A stretch of DNA of 5,392 nt from Ilumatobacter sp. (GCA_029263275.1 JAJCXU010000575.1:1-5392); one strand, 5' to 3'. Shown: positions 1 through 5,392, counted from the stretch's first letter. A program made the numbers and translations. The notes: generated from the letters alone by a model not told the origin.

Positions 1-999
1 TGGCTGGAACTGGACGGGGAGAGATTCTGGCTCGAGATCACCGACCGGTCCGATGTCGGAGCCGACCTCAATGCTCCCGAGTTCAACGAGGCAGGCAATC
101 CCCAGTGGAGCTACGACCTCATCCATGAGCCGGCGCAAGGAGATGTCGTCTTCCATTTTCTCCAGCACGAAGAGGCCATTGTCGGCTACAGCTTCGCGGC
201 GGGCGAATCATGGCGTGACCAAGTGGCACGGGGAGCACAAGGCACGAGCGCTCGTCCGGGAGTCCGGAGAGGGCTGCGGGGCTACACCCCGATCGAGCCG
301 GTGACGCTCGAGCAAATCCGCGTCAAAGAGCCCGAGATCGTCGAGCTTCGTGATCGGCTCCAGGCAAGCGTCGGAGCCCCGCTCTACTTTCCCTTCGTCC
401 CGTATACCGGACAGCCGTTGCGTCCGTTCCAGGGTTCCTTCGTCAAGCTCCCAGCTGAACTCGTCGGGCTGCTCTCACTCCCGGCCGTCACGTCGGATGG
501 TTCTGCAGTAGCCGACGACAAGCCACGGCAGCAGTCAGCTTCTCCCATCGGGACCGCCTACCGCATCGCGGACGAACATCTGGGCGTCGCTGAAGCTGGC
601 CCAATGATCCGCGACCCGGCGCTCGTCGAGCGATCTCTCCGCAGCCACCGCGCCACACAGAACTCACTTGCCGACCACGTCCGGTGGACTGGGCTCGAAC
701 CGCTCTCCCCGAGCGTCAACGACCAGGACTGGGACCTTGCCTGGGAGAACTCCGGAGTGGTCTACGTCGCTGAAGTCAAGTGCATCACTCACCAGAATGA
801 GGAGCGCCAGCTCAGGCTTGCAGTCGGGCAGGTGCTCCGTTATCGCCAGCAGCTCAGGCTGCGACATGACGAGGTGGTTGCCGTCATCGCCGCCTCTGTC
901 CAACCGAACGACCGGAGCTGGAGTGCTCTGTGTGCGTCCCTCGGGATCGTTCTGACTTGGCCAGGCTGCTTCGTCGATTGTTTCCCTGCCGCGAACTAG
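1..999 (+). CDS. EVE-like domain plus PD-(D/E)XK nuclease, probable modification-dependent restriction enzyme (5' partial)
   Basis: The reading frame is open from base 1 to the TAG at 997-999 (332 visible residues), so the start lies left of the window; the GTG at 223 is internal and would delete a conserved domain. Visible residues 1-75 resemble the EVE-like/PUA-fold domain: FWLEITDR (9-16), a W-S-Y segment (36-38), GDVVFHF (47-53) and AIVGYS (59-64). Residues 125-155 (LYFPFVPY, then PFQGSFVKLP) read as its continuation. The C-terminal part has PD-(D/E)XK signatures: SHRATQN (215-221), DWDLAW with likely catalytic D245, AEVK with E258 and K260, NEERQLRL (266-273) and GQVLRYR with Q277, Y281 and R282. 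In known EVE-nuclease fusions the EVE domain reads modified cytosine in DNA and the nuclease cuts. Restriction of modified foreign DNA is therefore the inferred role; the modification recognised cannot be told from sequence. No partner methyltransferase is visible. It converges on imuB with five bases between stops. Confidence 0.8.
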   Translation, partial: WLELDGERFWLEITDRSDVGADLNAPEFNEAGNPQWSYDLIHEPAQGDVVFHFLQHEEAIVGYSFAAGESWRDQVARGAQGTSARPGVRRGLRGYTPIEPVTLEQIRVKEPEIVELRDRLQASVGAPLYFPFVPYTGQPLRPFQGSFVKLPAELVGLLSLPAVTSDGSAVADDKPRQQSASPIGTAYRIADEHLGVAEAGPMIRDPALVERSLRSHRATQNSLADHVRWTGLEPLSPSVNDQDWDLAWENSGVVYVAEVKCITHQNEERQLRLAVGQVLRYRQQLRLRHDEVVAVIAASVQPNDRSWSALCASLGIVLTWPGCFVDCFPAAN

Positions 1000-1004
1000 C
1001 GAGT

Positions 1005-2654
1005 TCAGTCGTAGAGAGCGGCGACCCACCATTGGCGATGTTCGGCGACGACGAGATAGCCGCGCTGACCCCCATCGGAATCCTCAGTGACCACCTGGAA
1101 CCGAGCAAGGCGCCGGTGACCATCTGGCTCCCACCACCGTTCGTCGATCGGCCACGGCCCCGCCCACGATGCGATGCCACGAACCCGGCCCGGCCGCCAT
1201 CCTGACGTTTCGTCGCCAGCCATCAAACGAAACCGAGCCGGTGGTGCTGACACCACACCCCGACCGCTCACCTGCACGGGCTGCCCAACGTTGTCGAGCA
1301 CTTCAGCGGGGTGGGGATCGGCGAACACCGTCGACGGTGACGGGGCCGGCAACGTTCCGGGCCACGGGCCACTGGGGCCGCTCCCCGTGCCAGCACTCGA
1401 CACCGCTCGCACGCGCCGATCGAGGTCGACATTCGAGGCTGGCACCCACCGGTATCGATCGGCCGGCAACCGGCCTCCGTTCCAGACCGGCACCGTGACC
1501 GCCTCGTCGGACGTGATCGTGGTCAGTCGGGCGATCGTCCGCGCCGCTTGACGGTCGGCTTCGGACTGCCCACCCCACAACCCCAGCTGACTCCCCACGT
1601 CGGCACGCACTTCATCAGGCGTCAACCGGATCAGCGCGACGCCACCGGTAATCTCCTGCTCGCTCCCCCGTGGCAGATTGACCCAGGCATCGAGCTGCCA
1701 GCGCACTCGCTCGACCATGGCTTGGGCATTCATCCCCGCCGACCGGTACCACGATCGCTCGGAACGTTCTCCGTGCTCGGTTTCGAGTTCGACAACCAGT
1801 CGGGTACACACCCGCCCGGTCGCCGCCAAGGACTGTGCTAGTTCGTCAGCCAGCTGTTTCGCGACGAACACCACCGCCGACGCTTGGGCTACCGGATCGT
1901 CGAGCACCTGGTCGAGGCGACGTTCCGGAGCCGGGTCAGTCGTGCTCGATGGACGAACGTCGACCCCCGCAGCCAAACGATGCGCATGCACCCCGGGATG
2001 CCCGAACCGCCCCAACACGTCGGCCGGGTCGAGCGCCGCGAGGTCGCCGAGGCGGCGCAGACCCAACCGGGTGAAGAGATCGATCATTTCCGGGTCGGAT
2101 TCACCCAGTGTCTGTAGCCAGCCAATCGGGAGCGGGGCACAGAAGGCTGGCGACTGGTTCGGCTCGACGACCACGGGGCCAGCCCGTCGCACCGACAAAC
2201 GAGCCGCCACGCTCGACGAGAACCGCCCATCAGCCACACCCACGCCAGCGCTTGCCTGCACGCCCGCCATCACACCCGCCTCGGTGATAACCCGCTGCAG
2301 ATGCTCCGCCACCGCCACGTCACCGCCGAAGTACTTCGATGGGCCTCGCGCCGCCATGCTCACCCATCCGGGCTCGATCACATCCAGCCGCGGCGACACC
2401 TCGGCGACAGCACGAACCACCGACTCGAACTCGCGCGCATCGCGTGCTGGATCGTGATCGACCAATTCGATCTCAGGACACCGACGCTGTGCCTGACGCC
2501 GACGTTGCCCGATCACCACCCCTTCCGCTGCCGCCGCGGCGGTGCGCGCCACCACACGGTTTGCCGCCATCACCGCGGCAGGCACGCTCCCGTCAAAGCC
2601 TGCGGCAACCACCGGCCAGTCAGGGAGCCACACCGTGACCATGCGCATCGCCAT
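1005..2654 (-). CDS. imuB: ImuB, catalytically inactive Y-family DNA polymerase homologue of the SOS mutasome
   Basis: About 549 residues, normal for actinobacterial ImuB. In the known system ImuB bridges ImuA', DnaE2 and the sliding clamp for error-prone translesion synthesis. The N-terminus has the family's V-W-L-P-D-W-P-V-V-A-A segment where active Y-family polymerases carry their first metal-binding acidic residues. The second catalytic motif (S-x-D-E in DinB) reads V-I-E-P at about residues 92-95, consistent with loss of catalysis. A clamp-binding motif QLGLW lies at about 356-360. The segment GPWPGTLPAPSPSTVF (about 429-444) and the Trp-rich end (SWAGPWPIDERWW, then WWVAALYD at the terminus) are typical of the family. 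The start is uncertain: GTGs at 2663, 2660 and 2657 and ATGs at 2654, 2648 and 2642 are in frame. I chose 2654; 2648 is almost as good, and the preceding GGTGGTGG is a weak ribosome-binding candidate. The gene follows imuA' within about 15 bases, so it is co-transcribed. No dnaE2 follows. Confidence 0.93.
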   Translation of the reverse strand: MAMRMVTVWLPDWPVVAAGFDGSVPAAVMAANRVVARTAAAAAEGVVIGQRRRQAQRRCPEIELVDHDPARDAREFESVVRAVAEVSPRLDVIEPGWVSMAARGPSKYFGGDVAVAEHLQRVITEAGVMAGVQASAGVGVADGRFSSSVAARLSVRRAGPVVVEPNQSPAFCAPLPIGWLQTLGESDPEMIDLFTRLGLRRLGDLAALDPADVLGRFGHPGVHAHRLAAGVDVRPSSTTDPAPERRLDQVLDDPVAQASAVVFVAKQLADELAQSLAATGRVCTRLVVELETEHGERSERSWYRSAGMNAQAMVERVRWQLDAWVNLPRGSEQEITGGVALIRLTPDEVRADVGSQLGLWGGQSEADRQAARTIARLTTITSDEAVTVPVWNGGRLPADRYRWVPASNVDLDRRVRAVSSAGTGSGPSGPWPGTLPAPSPSTVFADPHPAEVLDNVGQPVQVSGRGVVSAPPARFRLMAGDETSGWRPGRVRGIASWAGPWPIDERWWEPDGHRRLARFQVVTEDSDGGQRGYLVVAEHRQWWVAALYD

Positions 2655-2669
2655 CACCACCACCGGGCC

Positions 2670-3473
2670 CTAGCTCGCGGTGGAGAGCTCGTGAATCGAC
2701 GGCTCGGGCACCGGCAACTCAGAACTCGGCGACTCAGAACTCGGCGACTCAGAACTCTCCGAGCCGTGCGACTCGGGCACCGGGAACTCCATGGTCCGGC
2801 AGCGCTGGCCAGGAAGCCGACGCCCTGTTGCGGTGACCTCGACGACACGACGTTCGAGTCGACCCCATCCAGCACCAACACCGGCCCACACCTGACGACC
2901 GGTGTCGATCACACCGTCACAGACCAACGGCCCCGGGTCGCCGACCACCATCATCACGACGCCGCGCTGCTGCAACCGTGTGACCACCTTGCGCAGTGTC
3001 GACGGACGAACATCACTCGGCACTCGGGTGACCAACACCTCGAACCCATCAGCTGCCGCAGCAATGACATCGGCCCACACGGCCGCATCGACCTCGCCAG
3101 CACGTTCGCCGGCATCCGAACCGGAACGTCGGGTATCGATCGCGACGACGCGCTCGAGCGCAATGCCCAATTCACTGGCGGCATCGAGCCCCAACGTCGG
3201 CACATCGATGACCGCCATCCATCCCCCTGCCTCAACTGCGGCGGCGACGAGCCGCAACATGACGGAGGTGGCCGCCGGGCCGCCGGACGACAACGTCCGG
3301 CCACGCACCAGGCCCCCTTCGGCAAACAAATCGGCACAGTCGGCTGGTGTGGGCAGTGTTCGTTCGAGTGCCATCGACACCGGAGCGACTCGATCACCGA
3401 GCGCCGCGAGGACATCGTTCAGTGCGGGTGCGGCCAACCCAGAAGCGGTCAACCCAGAAGAAATCGTCATCAT
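2670..3473 (-). CDS. imuA': ImuA', RecA-like accessory protein of the SOS mutasome
   Basis: About 267 residues. This is the RecA-fold partner that accompanies ImuB in actinobacteria. ADLFAEGGLVRGRTL (about 46-60) matches the strand entering the RecA nucleotide site. The following loop reads S-S-G-G-P-A-A-T-S-V, without the Gly-Lys-Thr of a working Walker A, so ATP hydrolysis by this protein is doubtful. Further RecA-like strands are WMAVIDVP (84-91), VVAID, FEVLVTRVPSDVRPSTLRKVVTRLQQRG and VVMMVVGDPG. The last 30 or so residues are a low-complexity Ser/Glu/Pro tail encoded partly by a 15-base tandem repeat. A longer frame from a TTG at 3506 is possible on paper, but those codons are the promoter and LexA box, so I take the ATG pair at 3473/3470. 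The gene is first in an operon with imuB and is expected to be induced by DNA damage. Identity rests on order, size and RecA-like motifs, since this family diverges quickly. Confidence 0.85.
   Translation of the reverse strand: MMTISSGLTASGLAAPALNDVLAALGDRVAPVSMALERTLPTPADCADLFAEGGLVRGRTLSSGGPAATSVMLRLVAAAVEAGGWMAVIDVPTLGLDAASELGIALERVVAIDTRRSGSDAGERAGEVDAAVWADVIAAAADGFEVLVTRVPSDVRPSTLRKVVTRLQQRGVVMMVVGDPGPLVCDGVIDTGRQVWAGVGAGWGRLERRVVEVTATGRRLPGQRCRTMEFPVPESHGSESSESPSSESPSSELPVPEPSIHELSTAS
2712..2756 (-). repeat. 15-base tandem repeat, three copies, within the imuA' 3' end
   Basis: The plus strand shows three head-to-tail units of CGGCGACTCAGAACT (2712-2726, 2727-2741, 2742-2756). The second and third are identical; the first differs at one base (A for G). 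The unit is five codons, so copy-number changes stay in frame; it encodes SSESP-type pentapeptides in the ImuA' tail. An imperfect longer direct repeat flanks it: the CTCGGGCACCGG-containing stretches at 2701-2720 and 2771-2789 encode the two PVPE motifs. Confidence 0.9.
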
Positions 3474-3476
3474 CGC

Positions 3477-3506
3477 ACTGTATCGAACAAACGTTCGAGA
3501 CAGCAA
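3477..3506 (-). promoter_or_regulatory. Predicted SOS promoter of imuA'-imuB, likely giving a leaderless transcript
   Basis: Read on the minus strand, a -35-like TTGCTG (3506-3501) is followed by an 18-base spacer and a -10-like TACAGT (3482-3477, form TANNNT). Sixteen of the 18 spacer bases are the LexA box, so bound LexA would block RNA polymerase. The expected transcription start, 6-7 bases after the -10, falls on the tandem ATGs at 3473/3470. There is no Shine-Dalgarno sequence and no room for one, which fits a leaderless mRNA, common in actinobacteria. The hexamers are motif matches only, not mapped. Confidence 0.65.
3483..3498 (-). promoter_or_regulatory. LexA-binding site (SOS box) of imuA'-imuB
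   Basis: The plus strand reads TCGAACAAACGTTCGA. This is a perfect match to the mycobacterial/actinobacterial SOS box TCGAAC-N4-GTTCGA, with both 6-base arms exact and AAAC in the centre. It lies between the regulator gene and imuA', ending 10 bases before the first ATG of imuA'. In Mycobacterium the imuA'/imuB and dnaE2 genes are known LexA targets, so site and genes support each other. Confidence 0.93.
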
Positions 3507-3518
3507 GAGATGTCGACT

Positions 3519-4382
3519 TCAGTCCTCTGACCTGGCCTGACGGTCTCCAGCCTGGCCCAGAGCAGCACGATGCGTTTCGATCAGGCCGCCCATCTGCTCG
3601 CTCGTCGTCGCCCATTCGTGCGCACCCAACGACACCGCATGGCCCCGATCCTGAATCGCTCCACCGCCGACGACCACGAGGAGGTGCGGCACTGCCTCAC
3701 GCACCGCACCGCACATCCCAGCCAACCCTGCCGTGCCTTCCGATGACGACGCCGACAGCCCGATCGCCACCGCATCGGGCATGTCCTGCATGAGGTGGAT
3801 AAGCGAAGGTACGGGCAGGTTCACGCCCAAGTCGGCCACCTCCCACCCTTCGAGTCGCAGCAGATCGCTCAACATCGCCAACGGCAGTACGTGTTGTTCT
3901 CCAGGCGGCGCGGCCACGATGATCACGCCGCGCGAGCGGCCGCGACGGATGAACTTCGGTCCGATCTGGCCGATGATCCGCATCGCGATGCCGCTGGCGC
4001 GGTGTTCGACGGCGACGTCGACATCACCAACGCTCCATCGTTCGCCGATCCCGACGAGGGCGGGAGTGAGCACGTTGAGATAGATCGAATCGAGGCCCAT
4101 GCCCGATGCCATCGCCTTCTCCACCACCGCCCAAGCACCCTGAGCATCACCGCTGACCAGGAGCGACTCAAGCCGTTCGCCCCACGGCGCACGCTCGCCG
4201 GCGGCCACCGGCGACCGATCCGATCCGGCTTGGAACGCCTCGACTGCCGAGCGCTGCACATTCCAGATGCCGCCCAGCTTCACTGCATCGAGCAGACCTA
4301 GGCGCACGTACCTGTACGCGCTCATGTAGTGCACGCCGAGTTCCTCGGCAGCTTCATGGAGGGTCAGGACATCGTCAGCCAT
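3519..4382 (-). CDS. Helix-turn-helix cobalamin-binding transcriptional regulator, CarH/LitR-like
   Basis: 287 residues. Residues 6-50 form an excisionase/MerR-type helix-turn-helix (LTLHEAAEELGVH, then AYRYVRLGLL, then a GGIWNVQRSAVEAF wing). Residues 66-140 resemble the four-helix cap of B12-binding-2 domains, with W116 and, ten residues on, E126-H127 (the W-x9-E-H pattern of CarH). Residues 150-275 are a Rossmann-like B12-binding domain: GEQHVLPLAM with H164 as probable lower axial cobalt ligand, DLGVNLP (184-190), IGLSAS (207-212) and VVVGGGAI (236-243). The usual D-x-H-x-x-G reads E-Q-H-V-L-P, so the Gly is replaced. CarH proteins are adenosylcobalamin-dependent repressors released by light; whether this one senses light is inference, since the residue after W116 is Ser, where I recall Thermus CarH having the His that ligates cobalt after illumination. 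The ATG at 4382 follows a weak purine-rich GAAGAAG. The stop lies 12 bases before the imuA' -35 element, in the same direction. The target genes are unknown. Confidence 0.85.
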   Translation of the reverse strand: MADDVLTLHEAAEELGVHYMSAYRYVRLGLLDAVKLGGIWNVQRSAVEAFQAGSDRSPVAAGERAPWGERLESLLVSGDAQGAWAVVEKAMASGMGLDSIYLNVLTPALVGIGERWSVGDVDVAVEHRASGIAMRIIGQIGPKFIRRGRSRGVIIVAAPPGEQHVLPLAMLSDLLRLEGWEVADLGVNLPVPSLIHLMQDMPDAVAIGLSASSSEGTAGLAGMCGAVREAVPHLLVVVGGGAIQDRGHAVSLGAHEWATTSEQMGGLIETHRAALGQAGDRQARSED

Positions 4383-4405
4383 GCATCACTTCTTCGACCG
4401 GCGCG

Positions 4406-4434
4406 ACGATACGCCTCACCATCGAACGAGGTGA
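4406..4434 (-). promoter_or_regulatory. Possible promoter and operator of the cobalamin-type regulator gene
   Basis: In the 102-base gap upstream of the regulator, the minus strand has a -10-like TATCGT (4411-4406), 23 bases before the ATG. Just upstream is a 19-base dyad with arms TCACC and GGTGA around nine bases (4416-4434). It sits where the spacer and -35 would be, as an autoregulatory operator might. No good -35 hexamer is visible, and five-base arms can arise by chance. The rest of the gap (4435-4484) shows nothing I can name. Confidence 0.25.
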
Positions 4435-4484
4435 CACCCTGCCAGCAGATTGATTCACACGTCAGCGGAGCGCCAACGTCGACA

Positions 4485-4952
4485 TCAACCCTGCTTGGCG
4501 TTCCACTTCTCGCGAGCCGCACGGCCACGCTCGAGCAGATGCATCGGCACGAGTTGCGCAGCAGCGCTCAGCGCGTCGTCGCCACCGTCACCGCTTGGGG
4601 CCGCAACAGCAGCGTCAGCGGCGGGCTCTTCGGGTTGCAGATCAGCGAACGACGGCGGCTCGACCCCGGGCTTCCAGTACATGTACATGTCACGCACGAG
4701 GTCGGAGAGCCCCGACGAGTCGTACCCCTTCTCGAGGTCGACGGTGATGATGTTCGAGTACACGTGCACCCCGGCGACTTGGCCCGTGCCGAAGAGACGG
4801 CGAGCGAGTTCGTCCGATGGTGTGTTGCCATGGGCGTCAACGACAGAGCGGAACCGCTCGTGACCTTGCCCGGACAGCGTCCGGTTGATCTCGAAACGCA
4901 CCACGCCTGGCGTGGAACTCGGCTTCTCAGTGACGGCGACCAGCTGACCCAT
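4485..4952 (-). CDS. Small NifU/Nfu N-terminal-domain protein
   Basis: 155 residues. Residues 17-95 resemble the Nfu N-terminal domain: VVRFEINRTLSGQG (17-30), the segment TPSDELARRLFGTGQVAGVH (44-63), then VYSNIITVDLEKGY (64-77), matching the 'helix, induced strand, ITV strand' order of that fold. An Ala/Asp/Pro-rich linker (about 105-130) leads to a basic C-terminal helix (HLLERGRAAREKW, 138-150). The Fe-S-binding Nfu C-terminal domain with its CxxC is absent, and the protein has no cysteine at all, so it cannot itself hold a cluster through Cys. In complete Nfu proteins the N-terminal domain aids targeting or partner contact in Fe-S delivery; the role of this free-standing form is unknown to me. 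The start is the ATG at 4952, with only a weak GAG a few bases upstream. It follows the VWA gene by 32 bases in the same orientation, so co-transcription is plausible. Confidence 0.75.
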   Translation of the reverse strand: MGQLVAVTEKPSSTPGVVRFEINRTLSGQGHERFRSVVDAHGNTPSDELARRLFGTGQVAGVHVYSNIITVDLEKGYDSSGLSDLVRDMYMYWKPGVEPPSFADLQPEEPAADAAVAAPSGDGGDDALSAAAQLVPMHLLERGRAAREKWNAKQG

Positions 4953-4984
4953 ACGCTCGAAAACCTACACGCTCGGCATGCTGA

Positions 4985-5392
4985 TCAGGCCAGTGCGTCG
5001 GCGAGTACTTGCGGGAATTCCGCTGGTGTCGTCGCCATCACGGTGGCACCGAGTGCCGTGAGCGCTGCAGCCTGCGCATGATCGTGCGCCGGCGCACCCT
5101 CGTCGCTCAGCGCCAGCAGCACCACAACCTGCACACCTGACGACACGATCTCGGCGACACGCCGTTGCATCGTGGTGACGTTGCCGCCCTCGTACAGGTC
5201 GGTCACGAGGAACAGCACGCTGTGCCGTGGCCGCTCGATCAGTTGCTGGCAGTAGCCGAGCGCATTCGCGATGTCGGTGCCACCGCCAAGTTGCACACCG
5301 AAGAGCACTTCGACGGGGTCGTGAAGAAATGCAGTCAGGTCGGTCACGGCGGTGTCGAAGGCCACAAATCGTGTGCGCAGCGACGGCAACTG
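4985..5392 (-). CDS. VWA-domain protein, C-terminal part (5' end beyond the window)
   Basis: The frame is open to the right edge (135 visible residues before the TGA at 4987-4985), so this is the C-terminal part of a longer protein; the TTG at 5389 is not a credible start. It has the second half of a VWA fold. VAFDTAVTDLT (10-20) follows the lost first strand. LGGGTDIANAL (35-45) supplies the MIDAS Thr at about 39. VLFLVTDLYEGG (59-70) supplies the MIDAS Asp at about 65. VQVVVLLALSDEGAP (87-101) is the next strand. The DxSxS half of the metal site must lie outside the window. VWA proteins with this TDLYEGG / ALSDEGAP ending are, as I recall, often encoded with MoxR-type AAA+ ATPases and SWIM-domain proteins; that context would be to the right and cannot be seen. 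No signal peptide or membrane segment is visible in this part, so it is probably cytoplasmic. Confidence 0.85.
   Translation of the reverse strand, partial: QLPSLRTRFVAFDTAVTDLTAFLHDPVEVLFGVQLGGGTDIANALGYCQQLIERPRHSVLFLVTDLYEGGNVTTMQRRVAEIVSSGVQVVVLLALSDEGAPAHDHAQAAALTALGATVMATTPAEFPQVLADALA

Noticed and set aside
53..304. Short plus-strand frame of 83 codons
   Set aside because: It overlaps the EVE-like domain in another frame and has Ser/Arg-rich shadow composition.
993..1006. Small hairpin GAACT-AGCG-AGTTC spanning both convergent stop codons, a possible two-way terminator
   Set aside because: The stem is only five base pairs with no T-run on either side, which is too weak to call.
1678..2457. 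A 259-codon plus-strand open frame, Ser/Arg/Thr rich
   Set aside because: It is antisense to imuB and low in complexity, with no recognisable fold, so I read it as a shadow frame.
2301..3530. A 409-codon plus-strand open frame rich in His and Arg
   Set aside because: It lies antisense to imuA' and imuB, which have clear family motifs. Its composition is the usual by-product of high-GC antisense frames, and no domain is recognisable.
4423..4428. TCGAAC-like half of an SOS box upstream of the regulator gene
   Set aside because: The second arm is absent: the bases at the expected spacing do not match GTTCGA.
4678..4687. Palindrome GTACATGTAC
   Set aside because: It lies inside the Nfu-N coding region and simply encodes the Met-Tyr-Met-Tyr segment.
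4955..4978. Two direct copies of CGAGCGT (minus strand) upstream of the Nfu-N gene
   Set aside because: Seven-base repeats in a 32-base high-GC gap are not enough to call an operator.
4329..5081. A 250-codon plus-strand open frame across the regulator/Nfu/VWA region
   Set aside because: It is antisense to three supported minus-strand genes and crosses their boundaries. It has no family resemblance.

Overview
The window is high-GC, gene-dense bacterial DNA with no rRNA, tRNA, CRISPR array or insertion sequence that I can see. An imuA'–imuB pair sits under a LexA box of the mycobacterial form TCGAAC-N4-GTTCGA. Together with the style of the proteins, this points to an actinobacterium, quite possibly of the Acidimicrobiia (Ilumatobacter-like); that taxonomic guess is inference.

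Layout: (1) 1–999, plus strand, open at the left edge: the end of a protein joining an EVE-like (PUA-fold) domain to a PD-(D/E)XK nuclease, a probable modification-dependent (type IV-like) restriction enzyme. (2) 1005–2654, minus strand: imuB, a catalytically dead Y-family polymerase homologue with a visible clamp-binding motif. (3) 2670–3473, minus: imuA', a RecA-like partner with a degenerate Walker A and a repetitive Ser/Glu/Pro tail. (4) 3477–3506: the SOS promoter of imuA'B, with a LexA box filling the -35/-10 spacer. (5) 3519–4382, minus: a helix-turn-helix plus cobalamin-binding regulator resembling CarH/LitR. (6) 4485–4952, minus: a small cysteine-free NifU/Nfu N-terminal-domain protein. 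(7) 4985–5392, minus, open at the right edge: the C-terminal part of a von Willebrand A (VWA) protein.

How they fit together: ImuA' and ImuB are the non-catalytic parts of the damage-inducible mutasome, which elsewhere works with the error-prone polymerase DnaE2. No dnaE2 follows imuB here. Five bases after the imuB stop lies the stop of the convergent nuclease gene, so dnaE2, if present, must be elsewhere. The cobalamin-type regulator ends 12 bases before the -35 element of the SOS promoter and reads in the same direction, so a possible link between light or B12 sensing and mutagenic repair is the most interesting context question. The Nfu-N and VWA genes are 32 bases apart in the same orientation and may be co-transcribed.

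There is no gene-free stretch above 300 bases. The longest intergenic gap is 4383–4484 (102 bases), which probably carries the promoter of the regulator. No convincing factor-independent terminator was seen. Nothing in the window amounts to a clearly new multi-gene system. The parts most worth follow-up are the EVE–nuclease and the regulator/mutasome pairing.
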